Made by a program: the position numbers and the translations under genes. The notes beneath the pieces were generated by a model. That model was not told where the DNA came from. It searched no databases and was given only the letters and a program-made list of their open reading frames with translations. From Deltaproteobacteria bacterium (lineage in GTDB: Bacteria > Desulfobacterota > SM23-61), in NCBI GenBank assembly GCA_026388915.1, contig JAPLIW010000310.1, forward strand, positions 1-12,728: a stretch of 12,728 nt of DNA. Direction: 5' to 3'. Positions within the stretch are counted from its first letter, which is position 1; every line of letters starts with the position of its first letter. Shown in pieces: positions 1-5,550 of the stretch.

Positions 1-204
1 CGTGTCGACCCTCCACTGGCGGGATATATGGTTGTCAAGGCAGCAGTCAAGCATCTCCAGGGAGAGAAAATTCCAAAGCGGGTATTGGTTCCGCCCGTAA
101 TTGTAAATAAGGAAAATGCAAGTCGTTATGACGTTTCTTACGAGAAGGCACCTTTCCCGAGTTGGGATGAAGTCCTCAAACAAAAGGATTTTGTTACCTG
201 GTAA
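1..204 (+). CDS. C-terminus of a sugar ABC transporter periplasmic substrate-binding protein (partial)
   Basis: The first reading frame is open from the left edge to TAA at 202-204 and gives 67 residues. Its pattern is that of the last part of RbsB-like periplasmic sugar-binding proteins (Peripla_BP_4 type): a helix 'PPLAGYMVVKAAVKHLQG', then 'KIPKRVLVPPVIVNKENA', in which the binding lobe closes with a Val-Asn-Lys-Glu-Asn turn, then a short tail ending 'FVTW'. Such proteins capture a sugar or related solute outside the inner membrane and pass it to a permease/ATPase pair. The rest of the gene and any transporter partners lie left of the window, so the substrate cannot be named. A regulator remnant of the FCD class lies downstream on the same strand, a common neighbour of carbohydrate uptake genes, but about 500 nt of non-coding DNA separates them. 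The family call rests on recognition by eye of a short segment. Confidence 0.7.
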   Translation, partial: RVDPPLAGYMVVKAAVKHLQGEKIPKRVLVPPVIVNKENASRYDVSYEKAPFPSWDEVLKQKDFVTW

Positions 205-254
205 GAATCTTACAATCGACACAAAAGGGAAAGGCTTCTCTAGCAATAGCAGGA

Positions 255-269
255 TGCCGAAAAACGGCA
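255..269 (+). terminator. Small hairpin after the transporter gene
   Basis: TGCCG, five A residues, then CGGCA form a perfect 5-bp stem about 50 nt after the stop of the substrate-binding protein gene. No T-run follows (the next bases are GGAAAATATC), so it is at best a weak or factor-assisted terminator. Confidence 0.2.
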
Positions 270-349
270 GGAAAATATCAAATCCCTTCTCATAGAGAGT
301 TAGATTGCGATGCATCTGACTACCCCTCAGCAAGTGGAGAGGTAAGGAT

Positions 350-421
350 TGGAGATGGTCCGTAAGGTTTGCCTCGATTCTGCGGCGGCCGAGACGAATA
401 TTCATTGGCGGACCATCTCCA
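350..421. repeat. 13-bp perfect inverted repeat with 46-nt spacer
   Basis: TGGAGATGGTCCG at 350-362 is matched by its exact reverse complement at 409-421. The spacer contains a nested CTCG...CGAG pairing around 373-394. The whole could fold into one branched hairpin. It resembles neither a tRNA nor a riboswitch class I can name, and it is not placed as a terminator. It may be a decayed mobile-element end or a structured RNA; function unknown. Confidence 0.45.
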
Positions 422-722
422 CTTTGCTGCAAGACGGGATTTGAATCATTACGCGGTGGTTGGCCGAAAGCCAGAAGTTCTCTGGAAAGCAAAATTTATA
501 GCGACCTTTTGGGTTTGTGCTATATATATATCAATTTTTCTGGTATATACGCCCATTCAAAAGATCTCATCGTCATTGGATAACGGATCAGAAAGGATAA
601 ACCCCCGGTCATATAGAGAACCGATCTTTGCCAACGCACATAGGAAGAACCCTATCGGACGACAGGGGCAAATTTGTATTAATTGAAAAGAGGTGATCAG
701 GTTATGGGGGAGGAGCGGAAAA

Positions 723-1220
723 ATGCCAAATCAGGGTCACTTCGTCAAAGAAATTGATTTAAATGAAATTGAAGATCTGTTTGTCGTGCGCGAAGCCCTG
801 GAGGCCGTCGCTGTAAATTTTGCAATCAAGAAACAGACCAAAGAAGACATAAAAAAATTGGAAGAACAAATCCGTCAACATGCGGAATATAAAATATCGG
901 TTTATGATCGGAAGAAGCTCCTCTTAGATTTTAACCTCCACCTGCAAATCGCCAGCATGTCTAAGAATAAGGTTCTATTTAAAATGACACGTCAAATTTT
1001 CGAACGTCTTTTTCTGCGATGCCGGGTAGAAAGAATGGATCCAACTCGACTTGCTGTGTCTTCTCTGGAACATAAACAAATTTTAACTTTGATGAGGAAA
1101 AAAGACTCTTCCGGAGCCGAGAAGGCAATCCACAATCACGTGGAGGCTGCTAAGCAGAGTATGATTCTAAGTATTTCCAGGGAAGACTCTCTTGATATTT
1201 CGAGCCTTTTTGAGTCATGA
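723..1220 (+). CDS. Truncated GntR-family regulator: FCD effector domain without a DNA-binding domain
   Basis: The protein (165 aa from ATG 723) matches the FCD domain of the FadR subgroup of GntR regulators. It opens with 'GHFVKEIDLNEIEDLFVVREALE', where the Arg-x-x-Leu-Glu helix starts the domain. It continues with a helix containing an Asp and then 'FNLHLQIASMSKNKVLF' (the usual metal/ligand Asp and His), and ends with 'SLEHKQILTLMRKKD' and 'AIHNHVEAA', which carry the later His ligands. Family members are about 220-250 aa and begin with a winged helix of about 70 residues; that part is missing. I chose ATG 723 because GGAGGAG at 709-715 sits 7 nt before it; GTG 693 in the same frame is possible. 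The short stretch encoded before 723 still looks like the end of a winged helix, then a TGA at 684-686 blocks the frame. Without DNA-binding it is probably a decaying gene, though a stand-alone sensor domain cannot be excluded. Confidence 0.7.
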   Translation: MPNQGHFVKEIDLNEIEDLFVVREALEAVAVNFAIKKQTKEDIKKLEEQIRQHAEYKISVYDRKKLLLDFNLHLQIASMSKNKVLFKMTRQIFERLFLRCRVERMDPTRLAVSSLEHKQILTLMRKKDSSGAEKAIHNHVEAAKQSMILSISREDSLDISSLFES

Positions 1221-1577
1221 GGCAGTTTTCAGGGTTAACGCTCAATGAACTATCTGCCTTCTGGTTTCTCCTGTCTTACAAAAACAAATTTCGGTTCGTT
1301 GAAAGGAAAACAGCTAAATAGGCCCGTTGCGAGGGACGTGACGTAATGGAAAATTTGCACCTTTAAGCTCATGGTAAGAGTTCCAAATTTTGAGAAACCA
1401 AGCTCTCTGGTAATGGATTTTGAAGAAACGCCGTTTCAGCTATTTAAAATCGCAGTTTCGAGTTATTGAGAATTCGTCGGCGCGAAATCATCATGTAAGA
1501 AAACTAGTGGCCTCTATTTAGAGGTCCTGAACGGAATTTAAGTTGACAATCAGGGATCTCCTGGATTGTCGGCTGGG
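1221..1577. other. Non-coding stretch with two hairpins
   Basis: I see no gene here. Two structures stand out. GGCCTCTA/TAGAGGTC at 1509-1526 is a tight palindrome with a 2-nt centre. GACAATC-AGG / CCT-G-GATTGTC at 1545-1570 is a 10-bp stem with one bulged G and loop GATCT. The second lies 8 nt beyond the end of the transposase remnant, so it may be a trace of an element end or a terminator of the lost element. Neither has a proper T-run. Confidence 0.35.
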
Positions 1578-1730
1578 TTATGCTGCTAGTGGACTCGATA
1601 GATTCTTTTCAGCAAAAAGTCTTCTACCCTCCAGGAAAGCAGCCATAGGCGTCCGCCCCTGGCAACGTTTGCCCTGGTGGGTTCTTTCGTTATTGTAATA
1701 AACCAAATACTCACCCAAGTCAACCTGGCA
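1578..1730 (-). pseudogene. C-terminal remnant of an IS481-like (DDE) transposase
   Basis: The minus frame ending at TAA (1578-1580) contains 'DLGEYLVYYNNERTHQGKRC' followed directly by 'QGRTPMAAFLEG'. This is the signature end of the DDE integrase core in IS481/IS3-type transposases (Tyr-Asn-x-x-Arg-x-His-Gln-Gly ... Gly-Arg-Thr-Pro). Only about 50 residues are recognisable; a full IS481 transposase is about 300 aa. Upstream of about 1730 the frame stays open to 1904, but the residues there lose all similarity and run through a tRNA fragment, so that extension is not protein-coding. None of the catalytic Asp residues is retained. It is an inactive scar of an insertion sequence. I cannot identify paired terminal repeats or a target duplication. 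Confidence 0.65.
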
Positions 1731-1795
1731 TGAAACGAAACAAAAAGAGGAAAAAATCCACCTAAGATTATAGTCTAACATGATGACAATAAAGA

Positions 1796-1854
1796 TGGTG
1801 CCGGCGGTCGGAATCGAACCGACACGGAACCAGGCCCCACGGGATTTTGAGTCC
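1796..1854 (-). pseudogene. 3' fragment of tRNA-Leu(CAA); candidate integrase attachment site
   Basis: Read on the minus strand, the segment ends in an encoded CCA (1796-1798), with discriminator A, the 3' acceptor strand GCCGGCG (1800-1806 in plus sense), a perfect 17-nt T-arm (1807-1823), a long class II variable arm (about 1824-1839), the 3' anticodon-stem strand (1840-1844) and a loop CTCAAAA with anticodon CAA (1845-1851). The 5' anticodon-stem strand breaks down after 3 pairs, and no D-arm or 5' acceptor (GCCGGCG in minus sense) is found to the right. The gene is therefore cut within the anticodon stem-loop. That is where many tyrosine integrases cross over, leaving a duplicated 3' half at the far end of an island. 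It cannot make a functional tRNA. Confidence 0.75.
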
Positions 1855-1913
1855 GTGAAAAAAAGCTTGAGAAGTCTGCTGACATACCGAGCAATATAAA
1901 CCACATGCCAAAT

Positions 1914-1935
1914 TCCGTTAGAAATCCGTTAGAAA
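1914..1935. repeat. Perfect 11-bp tandem duplication
   Basis: TCCGTTAGAAA occurs twice head to tail (1914-1924 and 1925-1935). A looser relative, TCCGTGAAAAA, lies at 1852-1862 at the broken edge of the tRNA-Leu fragment. The spacing and position would fit arm-type recombinase sites next to an att core, but no integrase gene is visible nearby. Function is a guess. Confidence 0.5.
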
Positions 1936-1940
1936 AAGCC

Positions 1941-1983
1941 AAAAAAATGGGTTAAAAGAGCTTCAAATATCTTCTAACCCATT
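1941..1983 (-). terminator. Rho-independent terminator of the tRNA-fMet gene
   Basis: AATGGGTTA (1946-1954) pairs with TAACCCATT (1975-1983); after one mismatch the stem continues with AAGA/TCTT. Read on the minus strand the hairpin is followed by seven T (plus-sense A 1941-1947) and begins about 10 nt after the CCA end of tRNA-fMet. Position and T-run support its assignment as the terminator of that tRNA gene. On the plus strand the T-run is weaker (GTTTTTA). Confidence 0.8.
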
Positions 1984-1992
1984 GTTTTTATT

Positions 1993-2069
<77 letters not shown>

Positions 2070-2120
2070 TCAATTTTATTTACATTAGATCAACGACGAG
2101 CGAATGTCAAGAACGAATTC

Positions 2121-2162
2121 GCGAAATGCGGAATTCGGAGTGCGGAATGCGGAATATGAATG
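2121..2162. repeat. Imperfect heptamer repeat, consensus GCGGAAT, six units
   Basis: Six consecutive 7-nt units can be read in register: GCGAAAT, GCGGAAT, TCGGAGT, GCGGAAT, GCGGAAT, ATGAATG. Three are identical and the others differ by one to three bases. It lies in non-coding DNA upstream of tRNA-fMet. The 7-nt period is the same as that of the repeat at 12056-12111, although the unit sequence differs. Confidence 0.65.
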
Positions 2163-2245
2163 AATAAAAATGAAATATCCCGCATGAGGCAATGCCCGAC
2201 CATCCGCAAATTCAGCATTCCCCCCCATCCTCACCGTTCGGCTGT

Positions 2246-2270
2246 CTTCGACCCTGAGCTCAGACCGAAG
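2246..2270. repeat. Palindromic intergenic element
   Basis: A central CTGAGCTCAG (2254-2263) is flanked by CTTCG (2246-2250) and CGAAG (2266-2270), giving a hairpin with two stem segments. Similar 'TTCGA...GAGCTCAG' palindromes are dispersed between genes in many bacterial genomes. It lies in the 2070-2414 stretch, which otherwise contains no supported gene. Confidence 0.5.
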
Positions 2271-2286
2271 GGAACTCACGACGAAG

Positions 2287-2310
2287 CCCTCCCCCGCGAC
2301 GGGGGGAGGG
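2287..2310. repeat. GC-rich hairpin CCCTCCCCC / GGGGGAGGG
   Basis: CCCTCCCCCG (2287-2296) pairs with CGGGGGGAGGG (2300-2310), with one bulged G and a 3-nt loop. There is no T-run on either side, so I read it as a dispersed intergenic repeat and not a terminator. Confidence 0.45.
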
Positions 2311-2414
2311 AAGAATGGACGGGCAAACCAAAGCCGCCGGCGTTCAACACTTTCAAATCGGCCTGTATTTGTGGGATTTTAATTCGGCTCTCGGGCGGTT
2401 GACTGCTCGGAACC

Positions 2415-2705
2415 TTATGCTTTCCCAGCAGCTTTCCGTTTGGAGGCTTTTAAAGGATTGATCTCCTTCACCGTCTCAGGAGACTTTTCCTTTACGACGT
2501 GGGTAGCCAGATTGCAGTCACGGGCGGACCATTTGGCTGCCGGATCCGGGCAAGCGATGCAGAATTTCCCTGAGGGAAAATCAGCCGCGCGCTCGCATCC
2601 CTGGCAGCGATCTACAATCGGATAGCATTTCCCCCCATTGAAAGTGCAGCCCTTCTTGGTCATGAAGGCGCAATCCCTGCCAATTTTAATCACTTCGCAA
2701 ATCAT
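2415..2705 (-). CDS. PxxKW family cysteine-rich protein
   Basis: This 96-aa protein has nine cysteines (residues 3, 12, 20, 27, 34, 37, 49, 52, 64), including two CxxC pairs (34/37 and 49/52), and the motif Pro-Ala-Ala-Lys-Trp at 55-59 just after the second pair. The family known as 'PxxKW family cysteine-rich protein' is named for that motif and, to my knowledge, is found mainly in Desulfobacterota; its function is unknown. The Cys pattern suggests a small metal- or Fe-S-binding fold (inference). The last 25 or so residues are Lys-rich and probably disordered. There is no signal peptide, so it is likely cytoplasmic. ATG 2705 is preceded by an AGGAGG box 7 nt upstream, a strong start. It is transcribed alone: a promoter lies about 110 nt upstream, and a terminator-like hairpin sits between promoter and start. 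Confidence 0.85.
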   Translation of the reverse strand: MICEVIKIGRDCAFMTKKGCTFNGGKCYPIVDRCQGCERAADFPSGKFCIACPDPAAKWSARDCNLATHVVKEKSPETVKEINPLKASKRKAAGKA

Positions 2706-2732
2706 CTTCCAACCTCCTGATTTTCTTTAGAT

Positions 2733-2771
2733 TATAAAAAAGATGATCAGGCCGTTGGCCTGATCATCTTT
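2733..2771 (-). terminator. Strong intrinsic terminator or attenuator in the leader of the PxxKW gene
   Basis: A perfect 15-bp stem (2739-2753 with 2757-2771, loop GTT) is followed on the minus strand by six T (plus-sense A 2736-2741) and ends only about 28 nt before the PxxKW start codon. The promoter at 2817-2845 is on its far side, so a transcript from that promoter must pass it to reach the gene. It may be a conditional attenuator, or it may end a separate small RNA of about 75 nt. It could also terminate transcription arriving from the TPP-enzyme gene. Confidence 0.8.
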
Positions 2772-2780
2772 CTGCCTCGT

Positions 2781-2801
2781 TAGAACGAAGGCGTAGTTCT
2801 A
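2781..2801 (-). promoter_or_regulatory. Leader hairpin upstream of the terminator
   Basis: TAGAAC (2781-2786) and GTTCTA (2796-2801) form a 6-bp stem with a 9-nt loop. The hairpin lies between the predicted transcription start (about 2810) and the terminator stem. It matches no named riboswitch class, and the leader in front of the terminator is only about 40 nt, which is short for an aptamer. Confidence 0.4.
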
Positions 2802-2816
2802 TGTTATATCGTCTTT

Positions 2817-2845
2817 ACTATACGGTTTTATAAAGGTTTTGTCAA
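2817..2845 (-). promoter_or_regulatory. Sigma70-type promoter for the PxxKW gene or a leader RNA
   Basis: On the minus strand the -35 box is TTGACA (plus TGTCAA, 2840-2845, perfect consensus), the spacer is exactly 17 nt (2823-2839) and the -10 box is TATAGT (plus ACTATA, 2817-2822, 5 of 6). Transcription would start near 2810, leaving a leader of about 105 nt before ATG 2705. Confidence 0.75.
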
Positions 2846-3003
2846 TATTTTTTAATTATTTTACCCTTATTTAAATTAGGATGATTCCCCTAACAATTGG
2901 ATTCAAATTTCCCGAGGTTTCAGCATGAAAAATATCTGTCTTTATCCAGTATCAGACCCACCCTCCCCTCCCCCGTTAAAGGGAACGAGGGTCTAAAAAA
3001 AGC

Positions 3004-4605
3004 TTAAATAATCACGTCGTATTCCGTCGGGTCCAAAACGGCTTCGATGACCACCGGTTGGGTCCCGGCCAGTCCCTTTTTGAAGGCCTCGCGGAATTCT
3101 TCCTCTTCCCGGGCGACCATTACTTTGGCCCCGAAGAAGTTGTTACTCGAAGCATAGCCGGAGCTGAAAATTTCCACGCCATAGCGGTGATACTCTTTCC
3201 GGCTCTGCTTCACCTTGATCAGGCTAAGGTAGCGGTCGCGGAAGACCACAAAGACCACGGGGAGCTTCAGGCGGACCGCGGTATTGATCTCCCCCACCTT
3301 CATGAGGAATCCCCCGTCTCCCACGACAGCCGCCACCGGCCGCTGCGGCTGCACCAGTTTGGCGGCAATGGCCGCAGGGATACCGAATCCCATGGAGGAC
3401 CAGCCATTGGAGACCAAGAAGTTTCCCGGGCCTCGGGTATCCCAGAGCTGACCGATAATATGCGTGTGGGCCCCCACATCGGCCACCAGAATTCCGTCCG
3501 CGGGAAGGGTCTGACGCATGGCTTGAAGGGCATGGTGGGGTGAGAAATTCTTCTGCGGAGGAGTCAGGGCCTGGTACAGCTTCTTCCGGTGCGCCGCCAG
3601 GGCCTTCAGGTCCCACTGGTGCTCAATTCTATCAATCCTGAGCAGGCCTTGCAGGATCTCCCGGATGTCCCCGATCACCTGGCACGGGACGGAATACCCG
3701 CTGGCAATGTCGATGGGAACCGTGTTGAGATTTACGATCGGAAGGTCCTTGCGCACCCAGTCTTCGTAGTTGAACTCCACCGGGTCGTAGCCGATGGCCA
3801 GGACCAGGTCGGCGGGCTTGTAATATTCGGCGACGATGTCCCTTCTTGCCCGTCCCACCACCCCGACGAGCTGGGAGCCTTCTTCGGGAATGTGCCCTTT
3901 GGCCATGAGCGTGGTTACCACCGGCAGCCGGTGTTTATTCACAAACTCCACCAGCTCCCGGGTCGCCCCGGCCCGGTTCATGGTCAGGCCGATGGCCACC
4001 AGGGGATGCTTGGCCTTGCTCAGGAGTTCTTCCACTTTGCCGAGGGCCTTGGGGTCAAAAGAGGGAATCGCCGGAGGAGCGGGGCTGAATTCGCCCGCGG
4101 TCTCCGGGGAAAGCTCCTCGGCCAGGTCTTCGGGAAAGTCCAGATGGACCGGCCCCGGCTGCTCGGTCAGGGCCACTTCCACGGCCTTTTTCATGATGGC
4201 ATAGACCTTCCCGGATTCCAGTTCCGCGGTCCACTTGGTTATGGGCGCGTAGAGCTTCTGATGATCGATATGCATCTGGACCGTCCGTCCCTTCCAGAAT
4301 TTTCCCATCTGCGCGGTGAAGGCCAGAAGGGGGACCCGGTCCAGGAAGGCGTTTCCCACTCCCGTGGTCATGTTCGTGGCTCCCGGACCGAGGGTCGAAA
4401 GGCAGGCCCCCGGTTTTCCCGTAAGCCGGCCGTACACATCGGCCATGAACCCGGCACAGGCCTCCTGGGTCACCAGGACGAACTCCACCTTGCTCCCATG
4501 CATGGCCTCGAGAAATCGGGCGTTCTGTCCCCCGGGGTACCCGAAAACGTATTTCGTTCCCGCTTTTTCCAGGGTGTCGACGACGATCTCGGCGTTGCTT
4601 CGCAT
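3004..4605 (-). CDS. Thiamine-diphosphate enzyme, acetolactate synthase large-subunit-like
   Basis: The protein (533 aa) has the three-domain layout of the acetolactate synthase/pyruvate oxidase superfamily. The N-terminal PYR domain carries 'FGYPGG' (21-26) and the catalytic Glu48 in 'VTQEACAGFMADVYGRLTG', followed by 'STLGPGATN' (70-78). The central domain covers about 185-325. The C-terminal PP domain carries the ThDP/Mg motif that starts with GDG (429-431) and closes at Asp457 in 'FRDRYLSLIKVKQ'. Many acetolactate synthases have Asn-Asp at this closing point; here it is Arg-Asp. Such enzymes decarboxylate a 2-oxo acid and transfer the two-carbon unit. Anabolic acetolactate synthase, a catabolic form, or another ligase/decarboxylase all remain possible. 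No regulatory subunit (ilvN) or ilvC is next to it, so I would not call it ilvB. The start ATG 4605 has AGGAGA 6 nt upstream. The gene is flanked by repeats and looks monocistronic. Confidence 0.85.
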   Translation of the reverse strand: MRSNAEIVVDTLEKAGTKYVFGYPGGQNARFLEAMHGSKVEFVLVTQEACAGFMADVYGRLTGKPGACLSTLGPGATNMTTGVGNAFLDRVPLLAFTAQMGKFWKGRTVQMHIDHQKLYAPITKWTAELESGKVYAIMKKAVEVALTEQPGPVHLDFPEDLAEELSPETAGEFSPAPPAIPSFDPKALGKVEELLSKAKHPLVAIGLTMNRAGATRELVEFVNKHRLPVVTTLMAKGHIPEEGSQLVGVVGRARRDIVAEYYKPADLVLAIGYDPVEFNYEDWVRKDLPIVNLNTVPIDIASGYSVPCQVIGDIREILQGLLRIDRIEHQWDLKALAAHRKKLYQALTPPQKNFSPHHALQAMRQTLPADGILVADVGAHTHIIGQLWDTRGPGNFLVSNGWSSMGFGIPAAIAAKLVQPQRPVAAVVGDGGFLMKVGEINTAVRLKLPVVFVVFRDRYLSLIKVKQSRKEYHRYGVEIFSSGYASSNNFFGAKVMVAREEEEFREAFKKGLAGTQPVVIEAVLDPTEYDVII

Positions 4606-4628
4606 CTTATTCTCCTTATTTTAATTGG

Positions 4629-4930
4629 GACACAGATAAAAGCGATAAACACAGATTATAATTAAGCCGATGAGAAAACCAACGACCAAACGACTCAACG
4701 ACTTCATTAATTGGACACAGATGAACACAGATAAACACAGATTTTATATTCGCAAAAGACTTAAAGACAAAAGATCTAATGGGACGCAGATGAACGCGGA
4801 TAAACACGGATAAAAAAGTGTCTAAAGTTAAAAGCAGGGCTTTATCGCCTTTGACTCCGAACTCCTTACGGGCGCGCAGCAGCGCGCCCCTACAAACTCC
4901 GAACTTATTTGGACACGGATGAACACGGAG
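4629..4930. repeat. Four interspersed copies of a decamer repeat (AACACAGATA type)
   Basis: Four blocks lie at 4629-4657, 4714-4743, 4783-4812 and 4912-4930, all in the same orientation. Each is made of two or three 10-nt units of the form (G/A)ACAC(A/G)GAT(A/G). The copies have drifted: the third and fourth carry CGGAT in place of CAGAT in some units. The 4606-4944 stretch contains no supported gene and consists mainly of these repeats. Similar 'GGACACAGATGAACAC' arrays occur between genes in many bacteria; function unknown. They lie between the TPP-enzyme start and the PAP2 phosphatase stop, and so may cover the TPP-enzyme promoter. Confidence 0.8.
4870..4889. repeat. Perfect 8-bp GC hairpin, dispersed repeat type
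   Basis: GGGCGCGC, loop AGCA, GCGCGCCC, followed by CTAC. The 'GTAGGGGCG...CGCCC' style of palindrome is a common dispersed intergenic element. It lies between the third and fourth decamer-repeat blocks. There is no T-run; it might still act as a weak terminator for the PAP2 gene about 55 nt after its stop on the minus strand. Confidence 0.55.
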
Positions 4931-4944
4931 TTCCCCCTCACCCC

Positions 4945-5550
4945 TTACTCCTCACCTTTCACCGCTTTTATCGGTGCTTTGGGTTTGGTACTTTCCGCGG
5001 GCGATATATTCAACCGCGCCAGGGCCATGTCCTTCAGCCGGTACATGGGCCAGGCGATGAGCAGGCCGATGGCCGCCCCCCCGATGACATCCAGGGGGTA
5101 ATGGATCCCGATATAGACGCGGGAATACGCCACGACGGCCGCAATGGCAAAGAAAAGGGGGGCCAGGCGGCGGAACACTTGGGACAGGAAATAAGCGGCC
5201 GCGAAGATATTCACGGCATGGGAAGAGGGAAAAGAGTAAGAAGTATTGCAGTCCGTCAAAAGCCGAACCTCCTCCAGAACCTGGCACGGACGAATCCTTC
5301 CCACCCATTCTTTGAGGAGCCGGCTGGAAAACGGGTCGGTTATGGCCAGGGTGAGGCCGACAAAAACCAGAAAAACCAGCCCCCCCTTCCTTTCCTTCCA
5401 CACAATGTAGCCTCCCAGGAGCACAAGGATATAGGTGAAATTCTTCAGGTCGGTCATGAAGGGCATGAACCAATCGAAGAAGGAGTTCTGCCCCGCCTGG
5501 TTGATAGAGCGGAAAAGGGTTGTATCCAGGAATTCTACCCAGGAAGCCAT
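4945..5550 (-). CDS. PAP2-family membrane phosphatase
   Basis: The protein (201 aa) contains all three parts of the PAP2 (type 2 phosphatidic acid phosphatase) active site. Motif 1 is Lys80 to Arg87-Pro88 ('KEWVGRIRP'), motif 2 is 'PSSHA' at 108-112 with catalytic His111, and motif 3 is 'SRVYIGIHYPLDVIGG' with Ser143-Arg144, nucleophile His150 and Asp154. About five to six hydrophobic segments surround these (roughly 40-51, 57-71, 113-124, 130-142, 155-168), so it is an inner-membrane enzyme with its active site probably on the periplasmic side. Likely substrates are undecaprenyl diphosphate, phosphatidylglycerol phosphate or lipid A phosphates; the sequence does not decide. The C-terminal 25 residues are polar and Lys/Pro-rich. 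ATG 5550 has only a GGGG stretch upstream as ribosome site. It is transcribed away from znuA, with 400 nt between the two genes. Confidence 0.92.
   Translation of the reverse strand: MASWVEFLDTTLFRSINQAGQNSFFDWFMPFMTDLKNFTYILVLLGGYIVWKERKGGLVFLVFVGLTLAITDPFSSRLLKEWVGRIRPCQVLEEVRLLTDCNTSYSFPSSHAVNIFAAAYFLSQVFRRLAPLFFAIAAVVAYSRVYIGIHYPLDVIGGAAIGLLIAWPMYRLKDMALARLNISPAESTKPKAPIKAVKGEE

Larger units (their letters stand above)
205..722. other. Gene-poor stretch between the transporter end and the regulator remnant
   Basis: No convincing gene is visible here. It holds a small hairpin (255-269) and a 13-bp inverted repeat (350-362 with 409-421). A frame open from TTG 369 to TGA 684-686 gives 105 residues that resemble no family I know, contain an AT-rich pseudo-membrane stretch, and have no ribosome site. 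That frame is the same one as the downstream FCD gene, so the stretch could be the degraded front of that regulator. The residues just before the FCD domain (699-737, 'RLWGRSGKMPNQGHF') still resemble the end of a GntR winged helix. The DNA is AT-rich relative to the right half of the window. Confidence 0.4.

Noticed and set aside
369..686. 105-codon open frame starting with TTG
   Set aside because: No ribosome site, no recognisable family, AT-rich pseudo-membrane run, and the start codon falls inside an inverted repeat. Kept only as possible decayed front of the FCD regulator.
1731..1904. N-terminal extension of the minus-strand frame containing the transposase remnant
   Set aside because: It reads straight through the tRNA-Leu fragment and has no transposase similarity; the open frame is accidental.
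2160..2402. Open frame of 80 codons on the plus strand, with a minus-strand frame over the same repeats
   Set aside because: It covers heptamer repeats and two palindromic elements; composition is that of intergenic DNA and no ribosome site is present.
2940..3003. Terminator after the TPP-enzyme gene
   Set aside because: GC-rich segments can pair weakly, but on the minus strand the T-run precedes the hairpin instead of following it.
3589..4665. 358-codon plus-strand open frame opposite the TPP enzyme
   Set aside because: A shadow frame of a GC-rich gene on the other strand; the minus-strand product has intact catalytic motifs.
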